From Candidatus Binatus sp. (GTDB lineage: Bacteria > Desulfobacterota > Binatia > Binatales > Binataceae): DNA of 34,490 nucleotides. The notes under the pieces are model-generated. The model saw nothing but the letters and a program-made list of their open reading frames with translations. It was not told the origin of the DNA and searched no databases. A program made the position numbers and the translations under genes. The first letter of the stretch is position 1; each line of letters starts with the position of its first letter. The stretch covers positions 1 to 34,490 of the forward strand of contig NZ_DATCTO010000060.1 in the NCBI RefSeq assembly GCF_036567905.1, written 5' to 3'. Positions 22,759-30,540 of this stretch are shown here, piece by piece.

Positions 22759-23700
22759 TCAGTCCGCGGGCATCGGGAGCGGGAAATGCACCCGCTCCTT
22801 GGCGACGCTGAGCAACTCGACCTCGGCGCCCGAGCGGGCGAACGCACCGATAATTTCCTCGACCAGCCATTCGGGAGAGGAAGCACTCGCGGTCAGGCCG
22901 AGGGCGCGCACACCGGCGAGCATCGCGGGCTCGACGTCGGCGATCGAATCGACCAGGAACGCGCGCGCCCCGCGCATTCGCGCGACCTCGACCAGCCGAT
23001 TCGCATTTGAACTCTGCTTCGAGCCGACCACCAGGACCGCATCGCTGACCTGCACCAGTTCCTTGACCGCGTTCTGGCGGTTCTGGGTCGCGTAGCAGAT
23101 GTCGTCGGTCCTGGGTTCCTGCATCGAGGGGAACCGTTGCTTGAGCGCTTCCATGATCTCGCGGGTGTCGTCAACGCTGAGCGTGGTCTGCGTGACAGCC
23201 GCGATGCGCTCGGGATTCTCGACTTTGACGGTGCGCGCCTCGCTCACGCTGCCGACCAGCACCACCTTGCCGGGCGCGACGCCCAGCGTGCCCTTCACTT
23301 CCTCGTGGCCGGCGTGGCCGATGAGGATCACGGTGCGGCCCTCGTCGTCGTATTTCTGGACTTCGAGATGGACCTTGGTAACGAGCGGGCAGGTGGCATC
23401 GATAACGCGCAGAGCGCGATCCTTGGCGCGATCCCATTCGCTGGGCGCGACCCCATGAGCGCTGAAGATCACGCGCTGGCCGGCGGGAACCTTGTCGAGG
23501 CTCTCGACAAAAATCGCGCCTTCGCGTTCTAGCGCTTCGAGGACGAAACGGTTGTGGACGATCTGATGGCGCACGTAGAGCGGGCGGCCGTAGGAGCGCA
23601 GCGCGCTGCGGACCGCCTCGACCGCGCGATCGACGCCGGCGCAGAAGCCGCGCGGCTCAGCCAGGATGATTTTTTCGACCGATGTTTCGCCCAACGCCAT
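22759..23700 (-). CDS. ispH: 4-hydroxy-3-methylbut-2-enyl diphosphate reductase
   Basis: A 313-residue enzyme, the last step of the MEP isoprenoid pathway, making IPP and DMAPP. The three [4Fe-4S] cysteines are present: C20 in EPRGFCAGVDRA, C104 in DATCPLVTKVH and C202 in ICYATQNRQ. Active-site residues HQIVHN (H45-N50) and GHEEVKG (H132, E133, E134) and TQTTLS are also there. The start ATG 23700 gives MALGETSVEK; an upstream GTG-type extension of 12 codons exists. No strong ribosome binding site is visible. It follows the moaD-moaE gene after 71 bases. Confidence 0.92.
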   Translation of the reverse strand: MALGETSVEKIILAEPRGFCAGVDRAVEAVRSALRSYGRPLYVRHQIVHNRFVLEALEREGAIFVESLDKVPAGQRVIFSAHGVAPSEWDRAKDRALRVIDATCPLVTKVHLEVQKYDDEGRTVILIGHAGHEEVKGTLGVAPGKVVLVGSVSEARTVKVENPERIAAVTQTTLSVDDTREIMEALKQRFPSMQEPRTDDICYATQNRQNAVKELVQVSDAVLVVGSKQSSNANRLVEVARMRGARAFLVDSIADVEPAMLAGVRALGLTASASSPEWLVEEIIGAFARSGAEVELLSVAKERVHFPLPMPAD

Positions 23701-23771
23701 CTTATGTTTGTAACTGGTAACTGTCCGCCCGGTCAATAATGGGGGTGCTGAGGCGCTTATTCGCGCGCGGC

Positions 23772-24473
23772 CTATTCAAGCGCCGGCGGATGCGAGGTTT
23801 GGCAGCCGATCCATACCTCGCCGCCCTCGAAATGCTCTTTTTTCCAAATCGGGACGATTTCTTTCAGGCGGTCGATCGCGAACCTGCAAGCCTCGAACGC
23901 CTCTGCGCGATGCGCCGCCGAGACCGCAATCGCCACCGATGTCTCTCCTATTTCGACGACGCCGATGCGATGCGAGATCGCGATGCGCACGATTTTCCAT
24001 CGCGCGCCGGCCTCGGCCGCGAGCTTGCGCATCTCGGATAGCGCCATCGGCTCGTAGGCTTCGTACTCGAGGCGAATCACGACCCGGCCTGCGTTGTCGC
24101 GGCGAGTGGAACCGGCGAACGATACGATTGCACCGGCCGCAGGGTCGGCAACTTCGCGTTCCAGCGCGGCTAAGTCGATCGGATGGCGGCCGATGGTGAT
24201 TTTGCCGACGTAGGCCGGCGTATCCGTGCCGCCGCTGACGGGTGGAATGAAGGCAATCTCGTCGCCCATCCGCGGCTTGAAGCTGCCGTCCACATATTCC
24301 TGGTTGACGGCGAAGCCCACAGAGTTGTGATGCCCGCCGAGCGCGGGAAATTCGCCGACCAGATGTCTCCAGATCTCGCCGACGGTGGTGCCGTCTGGGA
24401 ACTCGCGCGTCAGCTCGGTCGTATGCGCCCGCTCGCGAAGCGTCGCGAACAGTTTGATCGTGAACTTGTTCAC
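23772..24473 (-). CDS. Molybdopterin synthase, MoaD-MoaE fusion
   Basis: A 233-residue protein. Residues 1-82 are MoaD, a ubiquitin-like sulfur carrier ending FIPPVSGG (G81, G82). The rest is MoaE: IVSFAGSTRRDNAGR, then HRIGVVEIGETSVAI and IDRLKEIVPIWKKEHF, holding the catalytic Lys pair. MoaD must carry a C-terminal thiocarboxylate on its last Gly, so the internal GG must be freed by cleavage, as known for the fused MoaX of Mycobacterium tuberculosis. It converts cyclic pyranopterin phosphate to molybdopterin. The start is GTG 24471-24473, 4 bases after the moaB stop, so translation is coupled. Confidence 0.9.
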   Translation of the reverse strand: MNKFTIKLFATLRERAHTTELTREFPDGTTVGEIWRHLVGEFPALGGHHNSVGFAVNQEYVDGSFKPRMGDEIAFIPPVSGGTDTPAYVGKITIGRHPIDLAALEREVADPAAGAIVSFAGSTRRDNAGRVVIRLEYEAYEPMALSEMRKLAAEAGARWKIVRIAISHRIGVVEIGETSVAIAVSAAHRAEAFEACRFAIDRLKEIVPIWKKEHFEGGEVWIGCQTSHPPALE

Positions 24474-24477
24474 TGGT

Positions 24478-24975
24478 TCATAGACTCAGCAGATAAGCGA
24501 TGTGCCCGAGCTCGGGGATCAGCAGCTTCTCCATCGCCAGCCGGCACGCGTCGGGGGAACCGGGAATCGCGGCCACGAACTTGCCATGGCGCACTCCGGC
24601 AACAGCGCCGCTCATCATCGCGGCGGCTCCGATTTCCTGAAACGAAAGCATCCGGAACAGTTCGCCGAAGCCTGCGAGCTCCTTGTCGATTACCGACTTC
24701 ACGACTTCGGCGGTGCCGTCGCGCGCGGTAATACCGGTGCCGCCGTTGACGATAATCGCGTCGAGATTGGGCAAATTATTGACCAGCGCGGCGGAAATCT
24801 TCTCACCGTCATCGGGCATGATTTCGTAGTAGGCCACCAGGTGACCGGCTGCCTCGAGCAAAGTGCGGATGAGCTTGCCGCTCTCGTCAGTTTCCGGGCT
24901 GCGCGAATCGCTGGCGGTGATGACGCCGACCTTGAGATTTACGCGCGCGTGTTTCTGGTGATCGTGGACCGACAT
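24478..24975 (-). CDS. moaB: Molybdenum cofactor biosynthesis protein MoaB
   Basis: A 165-residue MogA/MoaB-family protein: KVGVITASDSR, DESGKLIRTLLEAAG, IIVNGGTGITARD and IPGSPDACRLAMEKLL. Some MoaB proteins adenylylate molybdopterin before Mo insertion; others (E. coli MoaB) are inactive, so activity is likely but not certain. The ATG at 24975 gives MSVHDHQKHARV; the 39 codons upstream in frame lie in the divergent promoter region and are not family-like. It heads the minus-strand run moaB, moaDE, ispH, TPR lipoprotein, dNK. Confidence 0.86.
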   Translation of the reverse strand: MSVHDHQKHARVNLKVGVITASDSRSPETDESGKLIRTLLEAAGHLVAYYEIMPDDGEKISAALVNNLPNLDAIIVNGGTGITARDGTAEVVKSVIDKELAGFGELFRMLSFQEIGAAAMMSGAVAGVRHGKFVAAIPGSPDACRLAMEKLLIPELGHIAYLLSL

Positions 24976-25084
24976 GCGGATTAGGATTACACAATCCCCG
25001 GTGGCATTATAAGCAGCCCGCGATGGCGCGGTGGAAACCAAAAAAATTGTCCGCCCCGCGAGCTGCCAATCCCGGAACCTCAAG

Positions 25085-25795
25085 ATGACCACCGCGTCCA
25101 GCCCAGCCCCCGGTTTCCTTCGCCCGAAAATTCTGCTGATCGCCGCCGCCGCAATCGCGATCCTCTACGGTGCGCATCGCATCGGCGCCGGACCGTGGCT
25201 GACGAACGCGCTTGACTGGATTGCCGGGCTGGGTGCGCTGGCGCCGGTCGCGTTCATCGCAATCTACATCGCGGCGTGCGTCGCGCTGCTTCCGGGGTCG
25301 ATCCTCACGATTGGCGCCGGCGTGATTTTCGGCGTGGTGCGCGGATCGATCTACGTTTCGATCGCCGCGACGCTCGGCGCCACGGCGGCTTTTCTCGTGG
25401 GCCGTTACCTTGCGCGCGACTGGGTGAGCGCGAGACTCGAAGGCAACGCGAAGTTCAAAGCGATCGACGAAGCGGTCGGGGTGGAAGGATGGAAGATAGT
25501 TGTCCTGACGCGGCTGTCTCCCGTGTTTCCGTTCAACCTGCTCAACTATGCCTACGGGCTGACGCGCGTGACGCTGTGCGACTACTTTTTTGCGTCGTGG
25601 GCCGGGATGATTCCCGGCACAATTCTCTACGTGTATATCGGCTCGCTGAGCGGCGACCTCGCGCGCGCGGCCGGGGGCAGCGCCCGGCGCACGCCCGCCG
25701 GATGGGCGCTCTCCGCGGTCGGATTCATCGCGACGGTCGCGGTCGTCGTGTACGCAACGCGAATCGGCGCCCGGGCGCTCCGCGAAAAGACCTAG
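25085..25795 (+). CDS. TVP38/TMEM64 (VTT-domain) membrane protein
   Basis: A 236-residue membrane protein with about five or six hydrophobic segments. The VTT domain is seen as CVALLPGSILTIGAGVIFG, GATAAFLVGRYLARDWV and LTRLSPVFPFNLLNYAYGLT (split here as LTRLSPVFPF and NLLNYAYGLT), then SWAGMIPGTILYVYIGS. DedA/VTT proteins move lipids or affect membrane potential. The gene is directly followed, 15 bases on, by a flavin disulfide reductase gene; the same pairing, sometimes as a fusion, is known in other bacteria. The ATG 25085 is preferred; a GTG at 25031 would add 18 polar residues. Confidence 0.85.
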   Translation: MTTASSPAPGFLRPKILLIAAAAIAILYGAHRIGAGPWLTNALDWIAGLGALAPVAFIAIYIAACVALLPGSILTIGAGVIFGVVRGSIYVSIAATLGATAAFLVGRYLARDWVSARLEGNAKFKAIDEAVGVEGWKIVVLTRLSPVFPFNLLNYAYGLTRVTLCDYFFASWAGMIPGTILYVYIGSLSGDLARAAGGSARRTPAGWALSAVGFIATVAVVVYATRIGARALREKT

Positions 25796-25810
25796 CCAGG
25801 GGACACATCG

Positions 25811-27334
25811 ATGGAATCGCACGCGCTGAAGCATGAGCCGCTCGACGCTTACAACCTCGCGCTGACTGAAAATCTGCATCCCGCCGCATGGATCAACCCC
25901 GAGCCCGCGCGCCGCTACAACATGGTGGTGATCGGAGCCGGCCCCGCGGGTCTCGTGATCGCTGCGGGCGCCGCCATTTTGGGCGCGAAGGTTGCGCTGG
26001 TCGAGCGTGACCTGATGGGTGGCGATTGCCTGAACTTCGGATGCGTTCCGTCCAAGGCGCTGATCCGCTCGGCGCGAGCGGCCGCCGCAGTTCGCGACGC
26101 GGGCCGCTTTGGCGTCGAGGTCCCGGCGGGTGTGCGGGTAAATTTTCAGGCCGTGATGGAGCGGATGCGCAGGCTGCGCGCCGAACTCAGCCCGACCGAC
26201 TCCGCCAATCGATTTCGCTCCCTGGGCGTCGACGTGTTTATCGGCGACGGTCGTTTCACCGGGCCTGACTGCGTAGAGGTGGACGGCAGGAAGCTTCGTT
26301 TCAGAAAGGCCGCGATCGCCACGGGAGCGCGCGCCGCCGCGATCCCGATACCGGGCCTTGCAGCGGCCGGCTATCTGACCAACGAGACGGTTTTTTCGCT
26401 GACCGAGTTGCCGCGGCGAATCGCCGTGATTGGCGCCGGGCCGATCGGATGCGAACTTGCGCAGACGTTTGCGCGATTCGGCGCGCAGGTCACCATCCTC
26501 GAAGTCGCCCCGCAAATCCTGATTCGCGAGGATCGCGACGCCGCAGAGCGGGTCGAGCGCGCTATCGTCCGCGACGGCGTGGAAATCATCACCGGATGCA
26601 GGATTTCCGGCGTCGAATTGCGCGGCAATGAAAAAATAATCGCGACCCAGCGCGCCGGCATCAGCCGCGAGATTATCGCCGACGAGATTTTGATCGGCGT
26701 CGGGCGGGTCCCCGCGGTCGAGGGGTTGAATCTCGAAGCCGCGATGATCGAATACGACCGGCAAAACGGCGTGAAGGTCGATGACTACCTGCGCACGACC
26801 AATCCGATAGTGTACGCCGCCGGCGACGTCGCATCGCCATACAAGTTTACTCACTTGGCCGACGCGCACGCGCGAATCATACTCCGCAACGCACTGTTCT
26901 TCGGACTTAAGCGCGCCAGCCGGCTGACTATTCCATGGTGTACCTATACCGATCCTGAAATAGCGCACGTCGGACTATACGAGGCCGAGGCGAAGCAGCG
27001 CGGAATCACGGTCGCGACCTATACCCAGGAACTGGCCGAGGTCGATCGCGCGGTGCTGGACGGAGAAACCGACGGCTTCGTGAAGCTGCACGTCCGCCAG
27101 GGGAGCGATCGGATCGTCGGTGCGACGGTGGTCGCGAGCCACGCGGGCGAGATTATCTCGGAACTCACGGCCGCGATCGCCGCAGGCGTCGGATTGGGCC
27201 GCCTCGGTGACGTGATCCATCCATACCCGACCCAGGCCGACGCGATCCGCCGCGCCGCGGGACTCTACACGCGCACGCGGCTCACGCCACTGGTCGCGGG
27301 ACTGATGAAGCGCTGGCTCGCTCTTGCGCGATGA
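25811..27334 (+). CDS. FAD-dependent pyridine nucleotide-disulfide oxidoreductase (mercuric reductase-like)
   Basis: A 507-residue class I flavin disulfide reductase. FAD motif VVIGAGPAGLVIAAG near residue 40, redox-active pair C73-x4-C78 in GGDCLNFGCVPSK, NAD(P) motif IAVIGAGPIGCELAQTF, and the second FAD motif IVYAAGDVASPYKFTHLAD. The C-terminal dimer domain has a HPYPTQAD motif, supplying the active-site His of the partner. It has no N-terminal metal-binding domain and no C-terminal Cys pair, so mercury reduction is unlikely despite the similarity to MerA. The preceding VTT gene suggests a membrane-linked redox pair. About 35 N-terminal residues precede the FAD fold. Confidence 0.85.
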   Translation: MESHALKHEPLDAYNLALTENLHPAAWINPEPARRYNMVVIGAGPAGLVIAAGAAILGAKVALVERDLMGGDCLNFGCVPSKALIRSARAAAAVRDAGRFGVEVPAGVRVNFQAVMERMRRLRAELSPTDSANRFRSLGVDVFIGDGRFTGPDCVEVDGRKLRFRKAAIATGARAAAIPIPGLAAAGYLTNETVFSLTELPRRIAVIGAGPIGCELAQTFARFGAQVTILEVAPQILIREDRDAAERVERAIVRDGVEIITGCRISGVELRGNEKIIATQRAGISREIIADEILIGVGRVPAVEGLNLEAAMIEYDRQNGVKVDDYLRTTNPIVYAAGDVASPYKFTHLADAHARIILRNALFFGLKRASRLTIPWCTYTDPEIAHVGLYEAEAKQRGITVATYTQELAEVDRAVLDGETDGFVKLHVRQGSDRIVGATVVASHAGEIISELTAAIAAGVGLGRLGDVIHPYPTQADAIRRAAGLYTRTRLTPLVAGLMKRWLALAR

Positions 27335-27361
27335 GCGGCGGATTCCGGATCAGTTGCGGAG

Positions 27362-27565
27362 TCACCGCAGGCGCAGGTTGAATGCCTGACGGTCCTTCTC
27401 GCCCGGACGGACGTCGAACTGAACTTCGTTGCCCTCGCGCAGGTCGTCGAAATAGACCTTGGGCGACAGCGCCGAGCGATGAAAGAAAACTTCGTCGCCG
27501 CCGTCGTCCGCGATGATGAAGCCGAAGCCCTTGTCCTTGACTACCTTCTTGATTGTGCCAAACAC
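27362..27565 (-). CDS. Cold-shock domain protein
   Basis: A 67-residue single CSD protein starting at GTG 27563-27565 with GGAGG 5 bases upstream. RNP1 KGFGFI (12-17) and RNP2 VFFH (26-29) are intact, with FGTIKKVVKD at the N-terminus. It binds single-stranded RNA/DNA, as RNA chaperones of the CspA group do. It converges on the flavin oxidoreductase gene. Confidence 0.88.
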   Translation of the reverse strand: MFGTIKKVVKDKGFGFIIADDGGDEVFFHRSALSPKVYFDDLREGNEVQFDVRPGEKDRQAFNLRLR

Positions 27566-27655
27566 GCGATCCTCCGCCGAACGATATTGCGCCGCCGCCT
27601 TGAGCTTACGACGCCGGCGATTTAAGTAAAGAGCCTGCTCGCACGAGGCGCGCCC

Positions 27656-27889
27656 ATGCTCAAGGCCGTAACGCTGAAGGAAATTGAAAAAATCTTCGCG
27701 GTGATTGAACCGATGGGAATTTCGCGCGAGGCGGTTGTGATTCCGCTGCGCACCGCGCATCCGGGGCGCGTCTCGATTTTGAAAGGCGGCAAGTTGGAGA
27801 TAGTCGTCGAGCGCGACGGTGACTTCGACGATTGGATCACTCGACTCGAGGCGCGGATTCGCGACCTGACGAAGCCGGAGACGGACTAA
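27656..27889 (+). CDS. Small conserved-looking protein of unknown function
   Basis: A 77-residue protein, MLKAVTLKEIEKIFAVIE at the start, AHPGRVSILKGGKLEIVVE in the middle, ending ARIRDLTKPETD. Composition and a GAGG-like ribosome binding site support a real gene. It contains no membrane segment or Cys. Its last 53 bases overlap the end of the convergent BCCP gene (27837), so one of the two may be somewhat shorter in function. Family not recognised. Confidence 0.55.
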   Translation: MLKAVTLKEIEKIFAVIEPMGISREAVVIPLRTAHPGRVSILKGGKLEIVVERDGDFDDWITRLEARIRDLTKPETD

Positions 27890-28367
27890 GCTCGATCAGC
27901 ACCGCGCCGTGATCGACCATCTGACCCTCCTCGACGCGAACATGTTTCACCATCGCCGCGCTCTCGGCGGCGAGCGTGGTTTCCATTTTCATCGCTTCGA
28001 TCACGACCAGCGCCTGTCCGGCCTCGACCAGGTCGCCATCGCGCACCATCAGCTTGAGCACCTTGCCGGGCATCGGCGCGATGATTTCCGGCGCTGCGAG
28101 CCCGCGCGCGCGGCGCCGGAAAGCCGCTTCCGCGGGCATGAACTCGAAGGACGCGGGACCGACTGAAACGAGTATCGAATCCTTTCGCCGCGCGCCGAAA
28201 ATTAGGTAGCGCCGGCCGTCGATCGTAAGCACCCCGCCGCCGTCCGCATTGGCCGTGAACTCCGCGGCGAGTTGCCGGTCTCCGATGCGGACGCGAATCG
28301 TGCTGCCGTCGCGCGAGATCACTTCGGCGTCGATCTCGCGCGAGTCGCCCACGCGCGTGAGCTTCAT
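27837..28367 (-). CDS. Biotin carboxyl carrier protein / biotin-lipoyl attachment subunit
   Basis: A 176-residue protein. The C-terminal biotinyl domain has APMPGKVLKLMVRDGD and EAMKMETTL, with the biotinylated Lys K127. The N-terminal ~90 residues (beta-rich IRVRIGDRQLAAEF) resemble the BT domain that links BC and BCCP in propionyl- and methylcrotonyl-CoA carboxylase alpha chains. It looks like the C-terminal third of such a chain made separately. Its ATG overlaps the biotin carboxylase stop by 4 bases (ATGA). A carboxyltransferase is not in the window. Confidence 0.85.
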   Translation of the reverse strand: MKLTRVGDSREIDAEVISRDGSTIRVRIGDRQLAAEFTANADGGGVLTIDGRRYLIFGARRKDSILVSVGPASFEFMPAEAAFRRRARGLAAPEIIAPMPGKVLKLMVRDGDLVEAGQALVVIEAMKMETTLAAESAAMVKHVRVEEGQMVDHGAVLIELSPSPASSGRESAPRVE

Positions 28368-29866
28368 CGCCGCGATCCCCACAGCTCGAAGTTTTTGAGA
28401 TCGTCCCACGGCGAACGGCGCTCAGCGCCGGCCGGCAACGCAGCGCCGTCTGACGGGATATCGCCCATCGCGCCGCCGCCGGTAATCGCCGCCGCCACAA
28501 TTGCCGCATCGATTTCAGACTTGCCGATCTCCCACCCTGAAAAGAATGAGTCGATGAAGCGCGTGGAGAGTTTCGCGTCGCGAAATTGCCCGCTCGCTAC
28601 GATATCGCGCAGGTAGGCGGCGTTGTTCGTCACGCCAAGCAAGGCGAACTCGTCGAGCGCATTGACCAGCCTGCCGCGCGCCTCCTCGCGATTGGCGCCG
28701 TAGCAGATCAGCTTGCCGAGCAGACCGTCGTACCACGGCGTCACTTCGGCGCCGCGCGCCAGATGCGAGTCGAAGCGCACGCCCGGTCCGCCGGGGACGC
28801 TCAGATGAAGCACGGTTCCGGTCGCGGGCCGGAAGTCATGCTCGGGATCCTCGGCGTTGATTCGGCATTCGATCGCCGCGCCGCGCGGGGCCGCCGGCAC
28901 CGGCGCCTTGCCGCCCGACGCGATCCGCAATTGCTCGCATACCAGGTCGCACCCAAAGCGCATCTCGGTCACGGGATGCTCGACTTGCAGGCGCGCATTG
29001 ACTTCGAGGAAGTAGAAGTTGTCGCCCTCGACCAGAAACTCGGCGGTGCCGGCGTTGGTGTAGCGCGCCGCGCGCGCGAGTTTCAGCGCCGCGTCGATTA
29101 TTTTCGCGCGCATTTGATCGGTGAGTCCGGGCGCCGGCGACTCCTCGATAATCTTCTGATGCCGCCGCTGGATGGAGCAATCACGCTCGCCGAAAGCGGC
29201 CACGGCGCCGTGATCGTCGCCGAGAAACTGTATTTCGATATGGCGCGGATACGCGAGATATTTTTCGACGAATATCCGCCCGTCGCCGAACGCCGCCGCG
29301 GCTTCGCGCGCGGCCGCTCCCAGCGCGCTCTCGAGTTGCGCGGCTTGCGCAACCACACGCATCCCGCGTCCGCCTCCGCCTGCCGCAGCCTTGACCACAA
29401 GCGGGTAGCCCACGAGCGCGGCAAACTCGCGCGTCGCGGAAATTTCCGCGGCTTCGATTCCCGGCACCACCGGAACCCCGGCTGCAACTGCGATTCGCCG
29501 TGCCGCGACTTTGTCGCCGAGCGCCGCCATCACCTCCGGCCGCGGCCCGACAAACACGATCTGCGCATCGGCCGCAGCCTGCGCGAACTCGGGACGCTCG
29601 GAGAGAAATCCGTAGCCCGGATGAATCGCGTCGGCGCCGCAATGCTTTGCGGCCGCGATTATCGCCGCGATGTCGAGGTAGCTCTTTGCGGGCTGGGCGG
29701 GTCCGATCGCAATTGCCTCGTCAGCCGCGCCGACGTGTGCGCTTTTCGCGTCCGCCGCCGAATAGACAGCCACGGTTTTCAGGCCGAACAGGCGCGCACT
29801 GCGGATGATCCGAAGCGCGATTTCGCCGCGATTGGCGACCAGCAGTTTTGTGAGCCGGCGTTCCAT
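28364..29866 (-). CDS. accC: Biotin carboxylase subunit of an acyl-CoA carboxylase
   Basis: A 500-residue biotin carboxylase. N-terminal LLVANRGEIALRIIR, ATP-grasp loop KAAAGGGGRGMRVV, PRHIEIQFLGD, the HQKIIEESPAP segment and catalytic NARLQVEHPVTE are all present. It carboxylates biotin on the BCCP encoded next, using ATP and bicarbonate. It carries a C-terminal extension (SPWDDLKNFELWG) beyond AccC, as in alpha chains of propionyl/methylcrotonyl-CoA carboxylases, so the acyl-CoA substrate is uncertain and the symbol is by family. The ATG 29866 gives MERRLTKLLVANRG; an ATG at 29902 would add 12 residues. Confidence 0.87.
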   Translation of the reverse strand: MERRLTKLLVANRGEIALRIIRSARLFGLKTVAVYSAADAKSAHVGAADEAIAIGPAQPAKSYLDIAAIIAAAKHCGADAIHPGYGFLSERPEFAQAAADAQIVFVGPRPEVMAALGDKVAARRIAVAAGVPVVPGIEAAEISATREFAALVGYPLVVKAAAGGGGRGMRVVAQAAQLESALGAAAREAAAAFGDGRIFVEKYLAYPRHIEIQFLGDDHGAVAAFGERDCSIQRRHQKIIEESPAPGLTDQMRAKIIDAALKLARAARYTNAGTAEFLVEGDNFYFLEVNARLQVEHPVTEMRFGCDLVCEQLRIASGGKAPVPAAPRGAAIECRINAEDPEHDFRPATGTVLHLSVPGGPGVRFDSHLARGAEVTPWYDGLLGKLICYGANREEARGRLVNALDEFALLGVTNNAAYLRDIVASGQFRDAKLSTRFIDSFFSGWEIGKSEIDAAIVAAAITGGGAMGDIPSDGAALPAGAERRSPWDDLKNFELWGSRR

Positions 29867-29989
29867 CGATTCGTCGAAAAAACTAGCACAAGCCGTATCC
29901 ATGCGCTCGAACTCAAGGCGTCCGCGGCATCGCTGAAAAGTGAAAGACCGAAAAAACTGAAAATATTTCCGAATTGATCGTCAAAAAGA

Positions 29990-30017
29990 TTGATCGCCGC
30001 CGCGATTTCACTATCTT
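29990..30017 (+). promoter_or_regulatory. Possible sigma-70 promoter for the small Cys protein gene
   Basis: TTGATC (29990-29995), 16 bases, TATCTT (30012-30017), in the AT-rich divergent gap before the gene at 30129. The direct repeat ATTGATCG occurs twice nearby (29973-29980 and 29989-29996). Confidence 0.3.
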
Positions 30018-30128
30018 GTTTGATTCGAGTCTGACTCGGGCGCGTGGTTGAAAAGTTGAAACGAAAAAAGTCGTCGTGCGTACCAAATGGCGGGAGAGAC
30101 CAACTGAATTGAGGAGCACTAGCGGAGA

Positions 30129-30344
30129 ATGAGCGAGAAAATCACGGTCCGTACGGTGTACGACTTCCCCGTCGCTGCTCATCTGTGCGACGGCGGTACC
30201 GTGCGCTACGTAAAACTGGTCCGCCGCAGCGGCCAACAGCCCGAAGGCACCTGCCAGCAGTGCAAGACCTCGTTTCAGTATCGAAAGCCCAAACCCGCAA
30301 AAAATGCGCGCCATCCCGACGGCGAGGGCATCGTCCACTTTTAG
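30129..30344 (+). CDS. Small protein with one CxxC, function unknown
   Basis: A 71-residue basic protein with VRTVYDFPVAAHLCDGG, YVKLVRRSGQQPEG, and a CQQC pair then a Lys/Pro-rich tail (YRKPKPAKNARHP). The CxxC plus an upstream Cys and His could bind a metal. A GAGGAG lies about 15 bases before the ATG and GGAG 4 bases before it. The antisense frame through this gene is rejected. Family not recognised. Confidence 0.5.
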   Translation: MSEKITVRTVYDFPVAAHLCDGGTVRYVKLVRRSGQQPEGTCQQCKTSFQYRKPKPAKNARHPDGEGIVHF

Positions 30345-30410
30345 TTTTTCACTGGCTGTCACTCAGCGAAACACATCCTATCCGCGCTCTCAGGCGACCT
30401 CTTTCCCTGC

Positions 30411-30433
30411 GCGGTCGTCGCAGCGACGACCGC
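30411..30433. repeat. Perfect hairpin GCGGTCGTCGC-a-GCGACGACCGC
   Basis: An 11-base perfect inverted repeat with a single central base, in the 186-base gap between convergent genes. Without a T tract it is not a classical terminator, but may halt or protect transcripts from either side. Confidence 0.6.
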
Positions 30434-30522
30434 CCCGCTACCGCAACGACCGCTCCGGTCTCAACGGGCATCACGTTGCCGAGCAGTCTGGCTCAAGCAT
30501 CTCAAGCGTCGCGGCCCCTGTG

Positions 30523-30540
30523 GACCCGTCTCAACGGGTC
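30523..30540. repeat. Hairpin GACCCGT-ctca-ACGGGTC at the gene end
   Basis: A 7-pair perfect stem with a CTCA loop covering the stop codon of the minus-strand exported protein gene. A related CGGTCTCAACGGGC lies about 68 bases upstream (30456-30469), so a GTCTCAACGGG unit is present twice. Confidence 0.5.

Noticed and set aside
25007..26968. 653-codon minus-strand open frame
   Set aside because: It is antisense to the flavin oxidoreductase and VTT genes, has Arg/Asp/Gly-biased composition and no family motif.
28586..29977. 463-codon plus-strand open frame
   Set aside because: It is the antisense of the biotin carboxylase gene; no recognisable protein pattern.
29913..30362. 149-codon minus-strand frame with a hydrophobic stretch
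   Set aside because: It lies antisense to the small Cys protein gene, which has a ribosome binding site; the apparent hydrophobic run arises from complementing its codons.
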